64,000 nucleotides of DNA from Streptomyces humidus. GTDB taxonomy: Bacteria > Actinomycetota > Actinomycetes > Streptomycetales > Streptomycetaceae. This document shows, in pieces, positions 1 through 9,700 of this stretch (the stretch's first letter is position 1; every line of letters begins with the position of its first letter). The notes under the pieces are model-generated. The model saw only the letters and a list, made by a program, of their open reading frames with translations, did no database searches and was not told the origin of the DNA. A program made the translations under genes and the position numbers. The DNA lies in assembly GCF_014649655.1 (NCBI RefSeq), contig NZ_BMTL01000030.1, forward strand, positions 62,001-126,000. Reading direction: 5' to 3'.

Positions 1-2864
1 ACTGGGCGCCGGACGGGCGGAGCCTGGTGTTCCAGTCGTTCCGCGAGGGGACGTACGACCTGTGGCGCATCGACGTCGACGGGTCCGGCGCCCGTCGGCT
101 GACCAGCGGCGACGGGTACGACCAGGAGCCCGAGTTCTCGCCCGACGGCCGCTCGGTCGCGTTCGCCTCCGACCGGGACAACGCCGGCCGGATCGAGGTC
201 CTCGACACGGCGACGGGCGCCCGGCGGGCGATCACCCAGCGGGACCGGAACGTCGCCATGCCGACGTGGTCCCCCGACGGGCGACAGGTGGCGTACGTCG
301 CGGAGTACGGCTCCATCGAGGCCGTCGACCTCGCGACGGGGGCGACCCGGACGCTGCTCACCGGCCCCGCGGACGCCGCCCTGTACGCACCGTCGTTCGC
401 TCCGGACGGCCGGCGGCTCGCGTACGTCCGGGTCACCGGCGCGCGCGCCGAACTCATGGTGGACGACCAGGTCGTCTCCGAGGACGAGGACGTCTTCCCG
501 CTCGCGCCGGTCTGGTTGTCGGCCGGCGAACTGCTCTACACGGCCGACGGCCGGATCTGCCGGCGCCGGCTCGACGGCGACGGCGGCCGCAGCGTGGTCC
601 CGTTCACCGCCTCGGTCGAGGTGCGGCGGGTGGACCACGGGAAGCGGAAGGGCCCGGACCTCACCGGGGACGGCCCCCGGCCCGTCCTGGGCATCGCCGA
701 CCCCGCGCTCTCCCCCGACGGCCGGAAGATCGCCTTCCGGGCGCTGAACGCGCTGTGGCTGCGCACCGGCGCGGAGCGGCCCGTCCAGATCGTCGCGGAC
801 GGCTACTTCAACTCCTCGCCCGACTGGGCGCCCGACGGCCGGTCCCTCGTCTACGTCAGCGACCGCGCCGGCACCGCGAACCTGTGGCGGTACGACGTCG
901 CGAACGGCTCCTCCGAGCGGCTCACCGATCTGCCGAACGCCCAGCTCTCGCCCCGCTGGTCACCGGACGGCTCGCGGATCGCCTACCAGGACGAGAGCGG
1001 CGCCACCTGGGTGCTGACCCTGGCCGACGGCTCGGTCACCCAGGTCGTGCCCGCGCTGTACCAGCCCGGCCCGCCGGCCTGGTCGCCGAACGGCAGGATC
1101 CTCGCCCTCGCCGCGGCCGCCCCGTACTCCCGGCGCAGCGTCAACGGCCTGAACCAGATCCTCACCGTCGACCTGACCACGCACGAACTGCGCTACCAGA
1201 GCGTGGCGCCCGGGCGCTCGGTCTCCACCCGCAGCGGCGACGGCCCGCTGTGGACGCCCGACGGCACGCATCTCGTCGTCGGCATCGAGAGCCAGGCGTG
1301 GAAGGTCCCGGTGGACGCGGCCGGCCGGATCACCGGCGAGCCGGTGCGGATCACCGAGGACGTCGCCGACTCGCTCTCCGTGGGGACGCGTTGCGACGCC
1401 CTGCTCTACCTCTCGCTGGGCCGGCTGCGCATGGTCGGTCTCGACGGCGGGACGCCGCGCACCCTGCCGACCCGGCTGTCCTGGACCCGCCGGCCGGCCC
1501 CCGCCGGCCGGACCGTGGTGCGGGCGGGCGCGGTGTGGGACGGGACGTCCGGGTCCCTGCGGCACGACGTGGACGTCGTGCTGCGCGACGGCCGGATCGA
1601 GGAGGTCGTACGACGCGGAGGCGCGCGCGGCGAACGGGTCCTCGACGCTTCGGACCTCACCGTCATGCCCGGTCTGATCGACACCCACAACCACTGGCAC
1701 TGGCGCGGCCCCCAGTGGGGCGACCGGCAGGGCCGGGCCTGGCTCGCGTACGGCGTCACCACCAGCCGTACCCCCGGCGATCCGGCCTACCAGATGGTCG
1801 AGACGCGGGAGGCGCTGGCGGCCGGGACCAAGGTCGGGCCGCGCTACTTCGGATCCGGCGAGGGACTGGAGGGGACCCGCGGGCGCCACCGCGCCATGCG
1901 TCCGGTCTTCTCCCGCGACCAGCTGGACCGGGACCTGCGGCGCGCCCTCGCGTTGCGCTACGACCTGCTGAAGTCGTACATCCGGCTGCCGGTGGAGTAC
2001 GAGCGGGAGGTCGTGGCGCGCGGGCACGCCGCCGGCGTCCCGGTCACCTCGCACTACCTCTACCCGGCGGCCCGCACCGGGCTGGACGGCATGGAGCACA
2101 CCGGGGGCGGCAACCGCCTCGGCTACTCGCGGACGCTGAGCTTCGCCGCCGGGCGCACCTTCCAGGACTCGGTGGACCTGCTGGCGGCGAGCGGCATGTG
2201 GATCTCCACGACGACGCTGTTCGCCTCCGAACTGTTCGTCGAGGACCGCTCGCTCGTCGAGGACGAGCGGACCCGGGTGCTGTACCCCGACTGGGAGTAC
2301 GCCCGGCTGGTCCAGAAGGCGGCCGACGCGGCGTCGGGCAGCGCGGACGCGCAGCTCGACCACGCCTGGACGGTCGGGGACTGCGACATGCTGCTGCGGG
2401 TGCACCGGGCCGGGGGCCTGGTCGTCGCCGGCACGGACTCGGCTCTGGACGACGTCGCCGTCAGCATCCACCAGAACCTGCGGATCCTGGTGAAGTACGG
2501 CTTCACCCCGCGCGAGGCGCTCCTGACGGCCACCGGGAACGCGGCGCGGGCGCTCGGCCTCGGCGACCGGCTGGGCCGGGTGGCGCCGGGGCACCTGGCC
2601 GACCTGGTGGGCGTCGCGGGCGACCCGCTCACCGACATCCGCGCGGCGGCGGCGGTGCGCCGGGTCGTGGTGGGCGGCCATCCGTACGACGTGCCGGAGC
2701 TGCTCGCACCGTTCCGTCCGTCCGCCGCGGCCGCCCGCGGCGGCGCACCGGGCGGCGCTCCCCGCAACGAGGTCCGGGCCGCGGCGCCCAGCGCCCGAGA
2801 GAACGCCGCGCACTACTGGCACGAGGCGGAATGGCGGCACGCGGGCTGCTGCCGCTCCCGCTGA
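1..2864 (+). CDS. TolB-like beta-propeller/amidohydrolase fusion, 5' end outside window
   Basis: The frame is open from the first base and the translation begins inside a propeller blade (WAPDGRSLVF), so the true start lies upstream. The first ~500 visible residues contain repeated blades of the WSPDGxxIAF type seen in TolB/PD40 propellers. The rest is an amidohydrolase: a metal-binding DTHNHWHW motif, a conserved SHYL histidine, EHTGG, GTDSALDD, and the C-terminal signature for loading and end of the barrel (ATGNAARALGL, GHLADLVGVAGDPL). Fusions of this kind are annotated as amidohydrolase family proteins, and the substrate is unknown. The extreme C-terminus (HYWHEAEWRH) is histidine-rich. 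It converges on the acyl ligase downstream and shares its terminator. I see no link to the biosynthetic cluster. Confidence 0.9.
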   Translation, partial: WAPDGRSLVFQSFREGTYDLWRIDVDGSGARRLTSGDGYDQEPEFSPDGRSVAFASDRDNAGRIEVLDTATGARRAITQRDRNVAMPTWSPDGRQVAYVAEYGSIEAVDLATGATRTLLTGPADAALYAPSFAPDGRRLAYVRVTGARAELMVDDQVVSEDEDVFPLAPVWLSAGELLYTADGRICRRRLDGDGGRSVVPFTASVEVRRVDHGKRKGPDLTGDGPRPVLGIADPALSPDGRKIAFRALNALWLRTGAERPVQIVADGYFNSSPDWAPDGRSLVYVSDRAGTANLWRYDVANGSSERLTDLPNAQLSPRWSPDGSRIAYQDESGATWVLTLADGSVTQVVPALYQPGPPAWSPNGRILALAAAAPYSRRSVNGLNQILTVDLTTHELRYQSVAPGRSVSTRSGDGPLWTPDGTHLVVGIESQAWKVPVDAAGRITGEPVRITEDVADSLSVGTRCDALLYLSLGRLRMVGLDGGTPRTLPTRLSWTRRPAPAGRTVVRAGAVWDGTSGSLRHDVDVVLRDGRIEEVVRRGGARGERVLDASDLTVMPGLIDTHNHWHWRGPQWGDRQGRAWLAYGVTTSRTPGDPAYQMVETREALAAGTKVGPRYFGSGEGLEGTRGRHRAMRPVFSRDQLDRDLRRALALRYDLLKSYIRLPVEYEREVVARGHAAGVPVTSHYLYPAARTGLDGMEHTGGGNRLGYSRTLSFAAGRTFQDSVDLLAASGMWISTTTLFASELFVEDRSLVEDERTRVLYPDWEYARLVQKAADAASGSADAQLDHAWTVGDCDMLLRVHRAGGLVVAGTDSALDDVAVSIHQNLRILVKYGFTPREALLTATGNAARALGLGDRLGRVAPGHLADLVGVAGDPLTDIRAAAAVRRVVVGGHPYDVPELLAPFRPSAAAARGGAPGGAPRNEVRAAAPSARENAAHYWHEAEWRHAGCCRSR

Positions 2865-2881
2865 ATTACCCGAAGTCCGCA

Positions 2882-2908
2882 GAATCCGCGGAATCCACGG
2901 AATCCGCG
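2882..2908. repeat. Three tandem 9-bp units GAATCCRCG
   Basis: GAATCCGCG, GAATCCACG and GAATCCGCG follow one another without gaps just after the stop codon of the amidohydrolase gene. The second unit has one substitution. This looks like slippage-prone intergenic sequence and no function is visible. Confidence 0.7.
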
Positions 2909-2916
2909 CACAGGGA

Positions 2917-2948
2917 GATCCGGGACCGGCTTCGGCCGGTCCCGGATC
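2917..2948. terminator. Bidirectional hairpin terminator with TTCG loop
   Basis: A perfect 14-bp stem (GATCCGGGACCGGC and its complement) closes a TTCG tetraloop between two convergent genes. There is no clear T-run on either side, which is common for Streptomyces terminators. The position between two converging stop codons supports a shared terminator. Confidence 0.75.
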
Positions 2949-2972
2949 CGTGTCGGCGGGAATTCCCGCGAA

Positions 2973-4544
2973 TCAGTTCACCTGTCGCTCACGACCGGCC
3001 CAGAATTCCTTGCGGAGTTCCCGTCTGAGTATCTTTCCGCTGGGATTGCGGGGGACGCGCTCGATGAACTCGTAACCGCTCGGGGACTTGAAGTCGGCGA
3101 TCCGCCCCTGAAGGTGGAGTTTCAGTTCCCGCGGGCTCGCCGACATGCCCGGACGCAGCACGACGAAGGCGCGCACGACCTCGCCCCAGCGGTCGTCGGG
3201 CACCCCGATGACGGCCGCCTCGGCCACCGCCGGATGGGTGGCCAGCGCGTTCTCCACCTCGGCCGGGTAGACGTTCTCGCCGGCGACGATGACGGTGTCC
3301 TTGAGACGGTCGCACACGTACACGTAGCCGTCCTGGTCCAGGTATCCGGCGTCCCCGGTGTGCAGCCAGCCGTCGGCGAGGGTCTCCTCCGTCGCCTCCT
3401 TCATGCCCCAGTACTCCACCATCACCGCGGGCGTGCGCAGACAGATCTCCCCGATGGCGCCGGACGGGAGGGTGCTGCCGTCCTCGCAGACCACCTTCAC
3501 CTCGACGCCGGGGTACGGGCGGCCCGCGGCACGCAGGCGCGGACTGCCGGCGCGGTGGTCGGAGGGCGGCAGGCACAGCGCGGTGTTGCCGCTCTCGGTG
3601 AGCCCGTACAGCTGGCCCAGGTCGCAGTCCAGGATCTCCATGCACTCCAGCATCAGCGTCTCGGAGATCGGGGAGCCGCCGTAGGTGACCTTGCGCAGCG
3701 AGGCGAAGTCGGCCGGGCCGACGCCGGGTTCGGACACCATCATCTGCAGCATCGACGGCACGGCGCAGGTGGTGGTGACGCCGTGTTCGCGGATCAGCCG
3801 CACGGCGTCGTGCGCGGCGAACATGCGCATGGCCACACTGGTCACGCCGGCGTTGAAGGCCTGCATGGCCCACCAGATGCCCGCGACGTGGAAGCCGGGG
3901 ATGCTGATCAGGCTGACGTCCCGCGGATGCCAGTCGATCCAGTCGAGACCGTGTTCGGCGAGCAGGTCGCGGATCGCGAAGAAGCTGCGGTGGGCGAGGA
4001 CGACGCCCTTCGGCAGGCCGGTGGTGCCGCTGGTGTAGATCTGGGTGACCGGGTCGTCGGGCTGGGCTTCGACCGCGAGGTCGTCGTCCGGCCGGCCCGC
4101 CTTCCACTCCCGGAACCCGGCGCCCCGGTCGTCACCGGCGTCGAGCCCGACGATCGCGGGCCGGGCGGGCAGCTCCTCGCGGATCCGGGCGGCGGTGTCG
4201 GCGTACTCCCGTTCCACGAACAGGACTTCGGCGCCGGAGTCGCGCAGGATGTGCTCCACCTCGGCGGGGGTGAGCCGCCAGTTGACGGGGACGAGCACGG
4301 CTCCGGTCTTGGCGCAGGCGAAGAAGATCTCGTAGTAGTGCTCGGACTCCTTGCCCAGGAAGGCGACGCGGGCGCCCCGCCCGGCGCCGGCCGCCAGCAG
4401 GGACCGGGCCGTGCGGTTGCTCTCCCGGTGCAGCTGCTCGTACGTGACGCTGCGGCCCTCGCAGCTCAGGGCGGTGCGCCGGGGGTGGTGGGTGGCGTGG
4501 AACGCCACCGTGTCGGCGGCGGTCCTGAGGTTCGGGTAGTGCAT
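2973..4544 (-). CDS. Acyl-CoA/acyl-ACP synthetase (AMP-forming ligase)
   Basis: This is a 523-residue member of the adenylate-forming family. The P-loop YTSGTTGLPKG is at about 170-180. It is followed by the YGLTESG motif, the hinge region (WLHTGD, DRLKDTVIVAGENVYP) and the catalytic lysine in NPSGKILRREL near 504, so all core motifs are intact. I chose the ATG giving MHYPNLRTAAD because family homology begins there; the frame stays open further upstream without homology. It is the last gene of operon B, 32 bp after the defective KS gene. It probably activates a carboxylic acid starter, a fatty acid or a released chain for the PKS. The substrate cannot be read from the sequence. Confidence 0.85.
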   Translation of the reverse strand: MHYPNLRTAADTVAFHATHHPRRTALSCEGRSVTYEQLHRESNRTARSLLAAGAGRGARVAFLGKESEHYYEIFFACAKTGAVLVPVNWRLTPAEVEHILRDSGAEVLFVEREYADTAARIREELPARPAIVGLDAGDDRGAGFREWKAGRPDDDLAVEAQPDDPVTQIYTSGTTGLPKGVVLAHRSFFAIRDLLAEHGLDWIDWHPRDVSLISIPGFHVAGIWWAMQAFNAGVTSVAMRMFAAHDAVRLIREHGVTTTCAVPSMLQMMVSEPGVGPADFASLRKVTYGGSPISETLMLECMEILDCDLGQLYGLTESGNTALCLPPSDHRAGSPRLRAAGRPYPGVEVKVVCEDGSTLPSGAIGEICLRTPAVMVEYWGMKEATEETLADGWLHTGDAGYLDQDGYVYVCDRLKDTVIVAGENVYPAEVENALATHPAVAEAAVIGVPDDRWGEVVRAFVVLRPGMSASPRELKLHLQGRIADFKSPSGYEFIERVPRNPSGKILRRELRKEFWAGRERQVN

Positions 4545-4576
4545 CAGGGGGTGTCCTGTCCGTAGGAGACTGGGGC

Positions 4577-6733
4577 TCAGATCCAGTTGTGGTGGTCGGG
4601 CCAGTGGCGCCGTCCGGTCAGTGCGGGACCGGGGAGGTGGAGCAGTTCGGGGCGCGGGCGGTCGGCGGGCCACAACTCGGCTGTGGCGGGGGCCTCCTGA
4701 GCGATGTAACGCCGGGCGTGCCGGACCGGCTCGGCGTCGTGCGCGTGCGCGCCGGTGGCGTCGAACCCCGGGCCGGGGTCGGCCGCGGCCGCGCGTTCCA
4801 GGGCGGTGAGGAGGGCGGTCCGGTCGTGGATCACGGCCGCGTACCGGACGGCGTGGTGGTCGCGGCCCTCGGCGAGGGTCCGGCAGACGGCGGCGGGCGA
4901 CCAGTCGGCGCGGTCCCGCAGATGCCGGTGCAACCGGGCGGCCGTGCCGGCCAGCGCCTCGGCGTTGTGCGCCGACAGCAGCAACGGCCAGGGACCCGCG
5001 TCGTCGGCGGCACCGGCGGCACCGGCGCCGTCGAGGGCCCCGGCAGCCCGGGCGGTCCCGGCGGCATCGGCCGCCCCGGCGGCGGGGGCCTCGGGGGTCC
5101 CGAGCGCCTCAGTTGTCCCAGCAGTCCCGGCAGCATCGGGGGTCCCGGCCGCCCCGCTGGCATCGGGGGCCCCGACTGCATCTGTGGTCCCGGAGGTCCC
5201 GGGAGCCTCAGTGGTCCCGACCGGCCCGACGGTCCCGGCGGACCCGGCGGACCCAGCGGACCCGGCAGTCCCGATCGTCCCGGCGGACCCGGCGGACCTG
5301 AGGGATCCGGGGGTTCTGGGCGCCGGGTGCTCGGGGATGCTCTCCAGCACGATGTGCGCCAGGGTGCCGCAGAACCCGAACCCGCTGACGGCTGCCCGCC
5401 TCCTGCCCCGCGTGGGCCAGGGCAGCGGCTTCGCGGCGAGCCGCAGCGCGGTCCGGTCCCACGGGATGTCCGGGTCCGCCTCGTCCTCGCCGGGTTGGGG
5501 CGGGATCTCCGCGTGGGCGAGCGCGAGCACCGCCTTCATCAGTCCGGGCGCGCCGGAGGCGGTTTCGAGGTAGCCGAGGTTCGCCTTGCAGGAGCCGATG
5601 TACAGCGGGGGCGCGTCGGGCGAGCTCCGCGCGTACGCGTCGGCCAGGGTCTCGGCCTCGATCTGCCCGCCGATCCGGGAGCCGTTGGCCTGCGCCTCGA
5701 CGTACTGCACGTCCTCGGGGGCGATGTCCGCGTCCTGCAGCGCGCGCTCGATCACGGCCTTCTGGCCGCGCGCCGAGGCCACCGAGATGCCGGGCCGGTC
5801 GCCCTGGGCGTGGACGGCGCTGCCGCGCACGAGCGCGTACGGCCGGTCCCCGTCGGCGACCGCGTCCGCGTACCGCTTCAGGACGACGACCCCGCAGCCC
5901 TCGCCGCGGACGTGCCCGTCGGCATGCCGGGTGAAGGGCCTGCTGCGGCCGGTCGGCGAGAGCATCCCGGCCCGGTCGAGGATGCCGGTGCTGAACGGGG
6001 AGAGCAGCAGGTTGCAGGTGCCGACGAGGGCGACGTCGCACTCGCGGGCGCGCAGCGCGCGCACCGCCAGGTGGACGGCCGTCAGCATGGACGAGGACGC
6101 GGTGTCCACGGTGACGGCCGGACCGTTGAGCCCCAGCGACAGCGCGATCCGGCCGCTGAAGGCGCTGGGCGAGGAGCCCGTGCTCATGTGCGCGGACAGT
6201 CCGTCGCCGGGGATCCCGCCGCGCAGCCAGGCGTGCGGGTACTCCACCGGACCGGCCACCGCGTACACGCCCACGGCGCGGCCCCGCAGCCGCTCCCGGG
6301 ACAGGTTGGCGTCCGCGAGGGCCTGGGCGGCGACCTCCAGGAGGAGGCGCTGCTGCGGGTCCATGTGCCGGGCCTCGTCCGGTGCGATGCCGAACCGGTC
6401 GGCGTCGAAGAGGTCCACATCGCTCAGGTAGGCGCCCTGGCGCAGCCGTCCGGCCAGCGGCGCCAGGTCCGGTGCGGCGAGGTTCCAGCGCGGCCGGCCG
6501 AGGCTGTCGAGGGGCACGCCGGCCGCCTCGGTGGGCAGGACGCGGCCCTCGCGGAGCGCGCTCCACAGCGCCCGGGGGTCGTCGAGCCCGCCGGGCAGCC
6601 GGCAGCCCATGCCGATGACGGCGACCGGCTGGGTCCTCTCGTGGCGCTGCCGGGCCAGCATCACCATGAGCTGCTTCTTCGACAGGGTCTCCAGGTGGTC
6701 GATGTAGCTCATCGCCTTCGGGCCGCCCGTCAC
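4577..6733 (-). CDS. Catalytically dead ketosynthase, remnant PKS module lacking AT
   Basis: The protein has 718 residues. It starts with a docking-like helical segment (DHLETLSKKQLMVMLARQ), then a KS fold from about 37 to 465 beginning PVAVIGMGCRLPGG. All three KS catalytic positions are substituted: the active-site Cys is Ser213 (VDTASSSML), the HGTG histidine is Gln348 (EAQANGS) and the KxNIGH histidine is Tyr388 (KANLGYLE). The codon for residue 213 is TCC. After the KS comes a ~100-residue Gly/Ala/Ser/Thr linker. Then there is a KS-AT-linker-like segment (PWPLLLSAHNAEAL) and a C-terminus resembling a post-AT linker (LPGPALTGRRHWPD). No AT is present. It overlaps the PKS stop by 4 bp. It probably acts as a non-condensing partner of the PKS, in the manner of a chain-length factor; this is inference. 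Confidence 0.88.
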   Translation of the reverse strand: MTGGPKAMSYIDHLETLSKKQLMVMLARQRHERTQPVAVIGMGCRLPGGLDDPRALWSALREGRVLPTEAAGVPLDSLGRPRWNLAAPDLAPLAGRLRQGAYLSDVDLFDADRFGIAPDEARHMDPQQRLLLEVAAQALADANLSRERLRGRAVGVYAVAGPVEYPHAWLRGGIPGDGLSAHMSTGSSPSAFSGRIALSLGLNGPAVTVDTASSSMLTAVHLAVRALRARECDVALVGTCNLLLSPFSTGILDRAGMLSPTGRSRPFTRHADGHVRGEGCGVVVLKRYADAVADGDRPYALVRGSAVHAQGDRPGISVASARGQKAVIERALQDADIAPEDVQYVEAQANGSRIGGQIEAETLADAYARSSPDAPPLYIGSCKANLGYLETASGAPGLMKAVLALAHAEIPPQPGEDEADPDIPWDRTALRLAAKPLPWPTRGRRRAAVSGFGFCGTLAHIVLESIPEHPAPRTPGSLRSAGSAGTIGTAGSAGSAGSAGTVGPVGTTEAPGTSGTTDAVGAPDASGAAGTPDAAGTAGTTEALGTPEAPAAGAADAAGTARAAGALDGAGAAGAADDAGPWPLLLSAHNAEALAGTAARLHRHLRDRADWSPAAVCRTLAEGRDHHAVRYAAVIHDRTALLTALERAAAADPGPGFDATGAHAHDAEPVRHARRYIAQEAPATAELWPADRPRPELLHLPGPALTGRRHWPDHHNWI
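4994..5302 (-). repeat. Low-complexity coding repeat (Gly/Ala/Ser/Thr linker)
   Basis: This part of the dead KS gene encodes residues ~478-580 and consists largely of degenerate 9-bp units giving SAG, TAG, GTT and APG triplets. It separates the KS fold from the post-AT-like tail at the place where an AT domain would normally sit. The repeat structure suggests slippage or patching after loss of the AT. Confidence 0.75.
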
Positions 6734-9700
6734 CGGAACATCTCGCGCAGCGCGTCGAGTTCGTCGTCCGCTTCGGCGTCGGTCAGCTCGCGCACGTCAT
6801 CGCCGGGGTCCTCCCGCGGCGGTGCGGCCGGTCCGGCGTCCTCGGCCTGGTCCGGCACGAGCTGCTCGTCCAGGAACACGGCCAGCGAGCGCACGGCGGG
6901 GTGGTCGAAGAGGGCGGAGGCGGGCAGCGGGACGCGGAGCGCGGTCTCCAGGGCGTTCTTCAGTTCCACCGAGCCGAGCGAGTCGAGGCCGAGGTCCACG
7001 AACCGGGCGTCGACGTCGATCTCGTCGGGCGAGTCGTACCGGAGCACGTCCGCGATCCGGCCGCGCAGCAGGGCGCGGAGCGCGGCCTCGCGGTCGGGCT
7101 TCGGCCGGGCGAGCAGGTCGTCGACGTCCGGCTCGGCCCGGTTCGGCGCGCCGGTCCTGCCCGAACGCAGCTCGTCGAGAAGGGCGTTCGGGGTGGGCAG
7201 CGCGCCGGTGTAGGCGTCCCAGTCGAACTCGCCGACGACGGTCTGGGCGTACGGCCCGGCGAGCGCGGCGAACAGGGCGTTCAGGGCGGCGTCGGGCTTG
7301 ACGAACCTCAGGCCGCGGGCCTCGATGCCGGAGATCTGGCGCTCGGTGAGGGAGGCGGCCATGCCGATGTCGGCCCACGGGCCCCAGTTGATACTGAGTC
7401 CGGGCAGGCCGGCGGCCGCCCGCGCCTGCATGAGGACGTCCATGTACGCGTTGGCGGCGGCGTAGTTGGCCTGGCCCGCGGAGCCGAGCACCGAGGCGAT
7501 CGACGAGTAGCCGACGAAGAACCGGACCGTGGGGACGTCGGCCAGCGCGCGGTGCAGCAGCCAGGCGCCGTGGACCTTGGGGCGCAGTACGGTGGCCATG
7601 CCGTCCCAGGTCTGGGCGGTGAGCGGGGCGTCGGCGAGGACGCCCGCGGCGTGCAGGACGCCGCCGAGCGGGGCGTCGCTCCCGGCGAGTGCGCCGACGA
7701 TCCGGGCGACGTCGGCCGCGTCGGCGATGTCCCCCTGGTGGACCTCCACCTCGACGCCTTCGCCGAGTCCGGCGGCGATCTCGGCCCGCCGGGGCTCGTC
7801 GACGGGGCGGCGGCTGACGAGCGCGATACGGCGGGCGCCCTGCCGGACCAGCTTGCGCGCGGTGGCCAGACCGAGTGCGCCGAGGCCTCCGGTGACGAGG
7901 TACGTCTCCGCCGGGTCGATCCGCACCGGCTCTGCGGGCAGGTCGCGTTCGTCGCGGAACTCCAGCACGACCTTGCCGACGTTGGCGCCCCGGCTCAGGA
8001 CGCCGAACGCCTCCTCCACCTCGTCGAGGGAGTAGCCGACCACGGGCAGGGCGGTCAGCCGGCCGGCCTCGATGTGGTCGGCGACGGTCCGCAGGATGTC
8101 GTGGTTGAGGCGGTCGAGCCCGTCGGCGGGCAGCTCGCTGAGGTCGAAGTTGTGGTACTCGACGTCGGGTCGCCGGGCGTTCATCTCCTCGGGCGACCAC
8201 ACGCCGATCTTGCCGAGCTCGACGAACCGCCCGCCTTCGGCGAGGCAGCGCAGACCTGCCGGGATGTAGTCCTTGTTGAGGCTGTTGAGGACGACGTCGA
8301 CGCCCCGGCCGCCGGTGGCCGCGAGCACCTCGTCGGCGAAGTCGAGGGTGCGGGAGTTCATGACGTGCTCGACGCCCTGGGAGCGCAGCAGGGGCCACTT
8401 GCGGGGGCTGGCGGTGGCGTACACCTCGGCGCCGGCGAGCCGGGCGAGCTGCACGGCCGCCTGTCCGACGCCGCCCGCCGCCGCGTGGATCAGGACCCGG
8501 TCGCCCGCCTTGAGGCCGGCGAGGTCGTGCAGGGCGTGGAACGCCGTGACGTACGCGGCGGGCAGACCGGCGGCCTCGGTGAAAGTGAGGCCGGCGGGCT
8601 TGCGCACGACGACCGTGGACGGGACCGTGACCCGCCGCCGCATACAGCCGATCCGGCTGAGCACGACGTCGTCGCCGGGCCGGAACGCGGCGTCGGGTCC
8701 CGCCTCGACGACGGTGCCGGACGCCTCGAAGCCGAGCGGGAGGGGCTCGTGCGGGAGGCCGTGGTCCAGCGCGTACTGGCGGAGCATGCCGAGCGCGTTG
8801 AGGACGTCCTTGAAGTTGAGTCCGGCCGCGTGGACCTGGACGGTGACCTCGTCGCCGGTGGGCGGGCGGTCCTCGACGGGCACCGGCCGGACGGCGGAGA
8901 ACCGGCCGTACTCGGTGATCGTGAGTTCCGTGTTGACGTCGTCGCGGACGCCGGGCGCGGGCGGGGAGAGCCGCTTCACGTGGCGCACGCCGGACCGGTA
9001 GGCGATCTGGTGCTCGCCGCCCGAGGCGTCCGCGGCGAGCAGCTCGTCGACGAGGGGCTGGAGATCGGTTCCGTCGAGGTCGAGCAGCACGGTCCGCAGG
9101 GACGGGTGCTCGTGGGCCAGGACCGCGCCGAAGCCCCACAGGGAGGCGGCGGCGAGAGCGTCGCCGTCCCGGGACGCGTCGCCGGCGGCGTCGCCGGGCA
9201 GCCACTGGGCGCGTTCGGTCACGAGCAGGACCCGCGGGCCGCGGCCCGCGAGCGGGCCGTCGGCCACGGCCGCCACCAGGGCGAGCAGGTCGCGGTAGTT
9301 GCGTTCGGTCTCGGTGCGCAGCCGTTCCTCGCCTTCGAGCGTGGGCTCGGGCGTCCAGAACCAGCACAGGTCCGTGACGGCGTCGTCCGCGGCCAGCAGG
9401 GCGGCGGCGGTGGCCGCGTCGGGGGCGTCCAGGGCCTGGAGGCCGGTGCCGGCGAGCCGGTCGCGGAGGTCGCCCGCAAGGCCGTCGCCGGGCCGGACCA
9501 CCAGGACGCGGCGGTCCTGTCCGCCGGTCCTGGCCGCGGGCAGGGAGCGCTTGAGCCAGCGGGGCCTCGACAGCATGCGCTCGGCCGGGTCGGCCGGGGC
9601 GTCGGCGACGCGCTTGAGGCGTACGCCCTGGACGACGAAGACCGTCCGCGCGCCTTCCAGGGCGACGAGGTCGGCGGTGAGCTCGCCGCCGGGGACGAGG

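Noticed and set aside
4994..5302. A collagen-like Gly-Pro repeat protein on the plus strand
   Set aside because: It is the antisense reading of the low-complexity linker in the dead KS gene and has no supported start or flanking domain.
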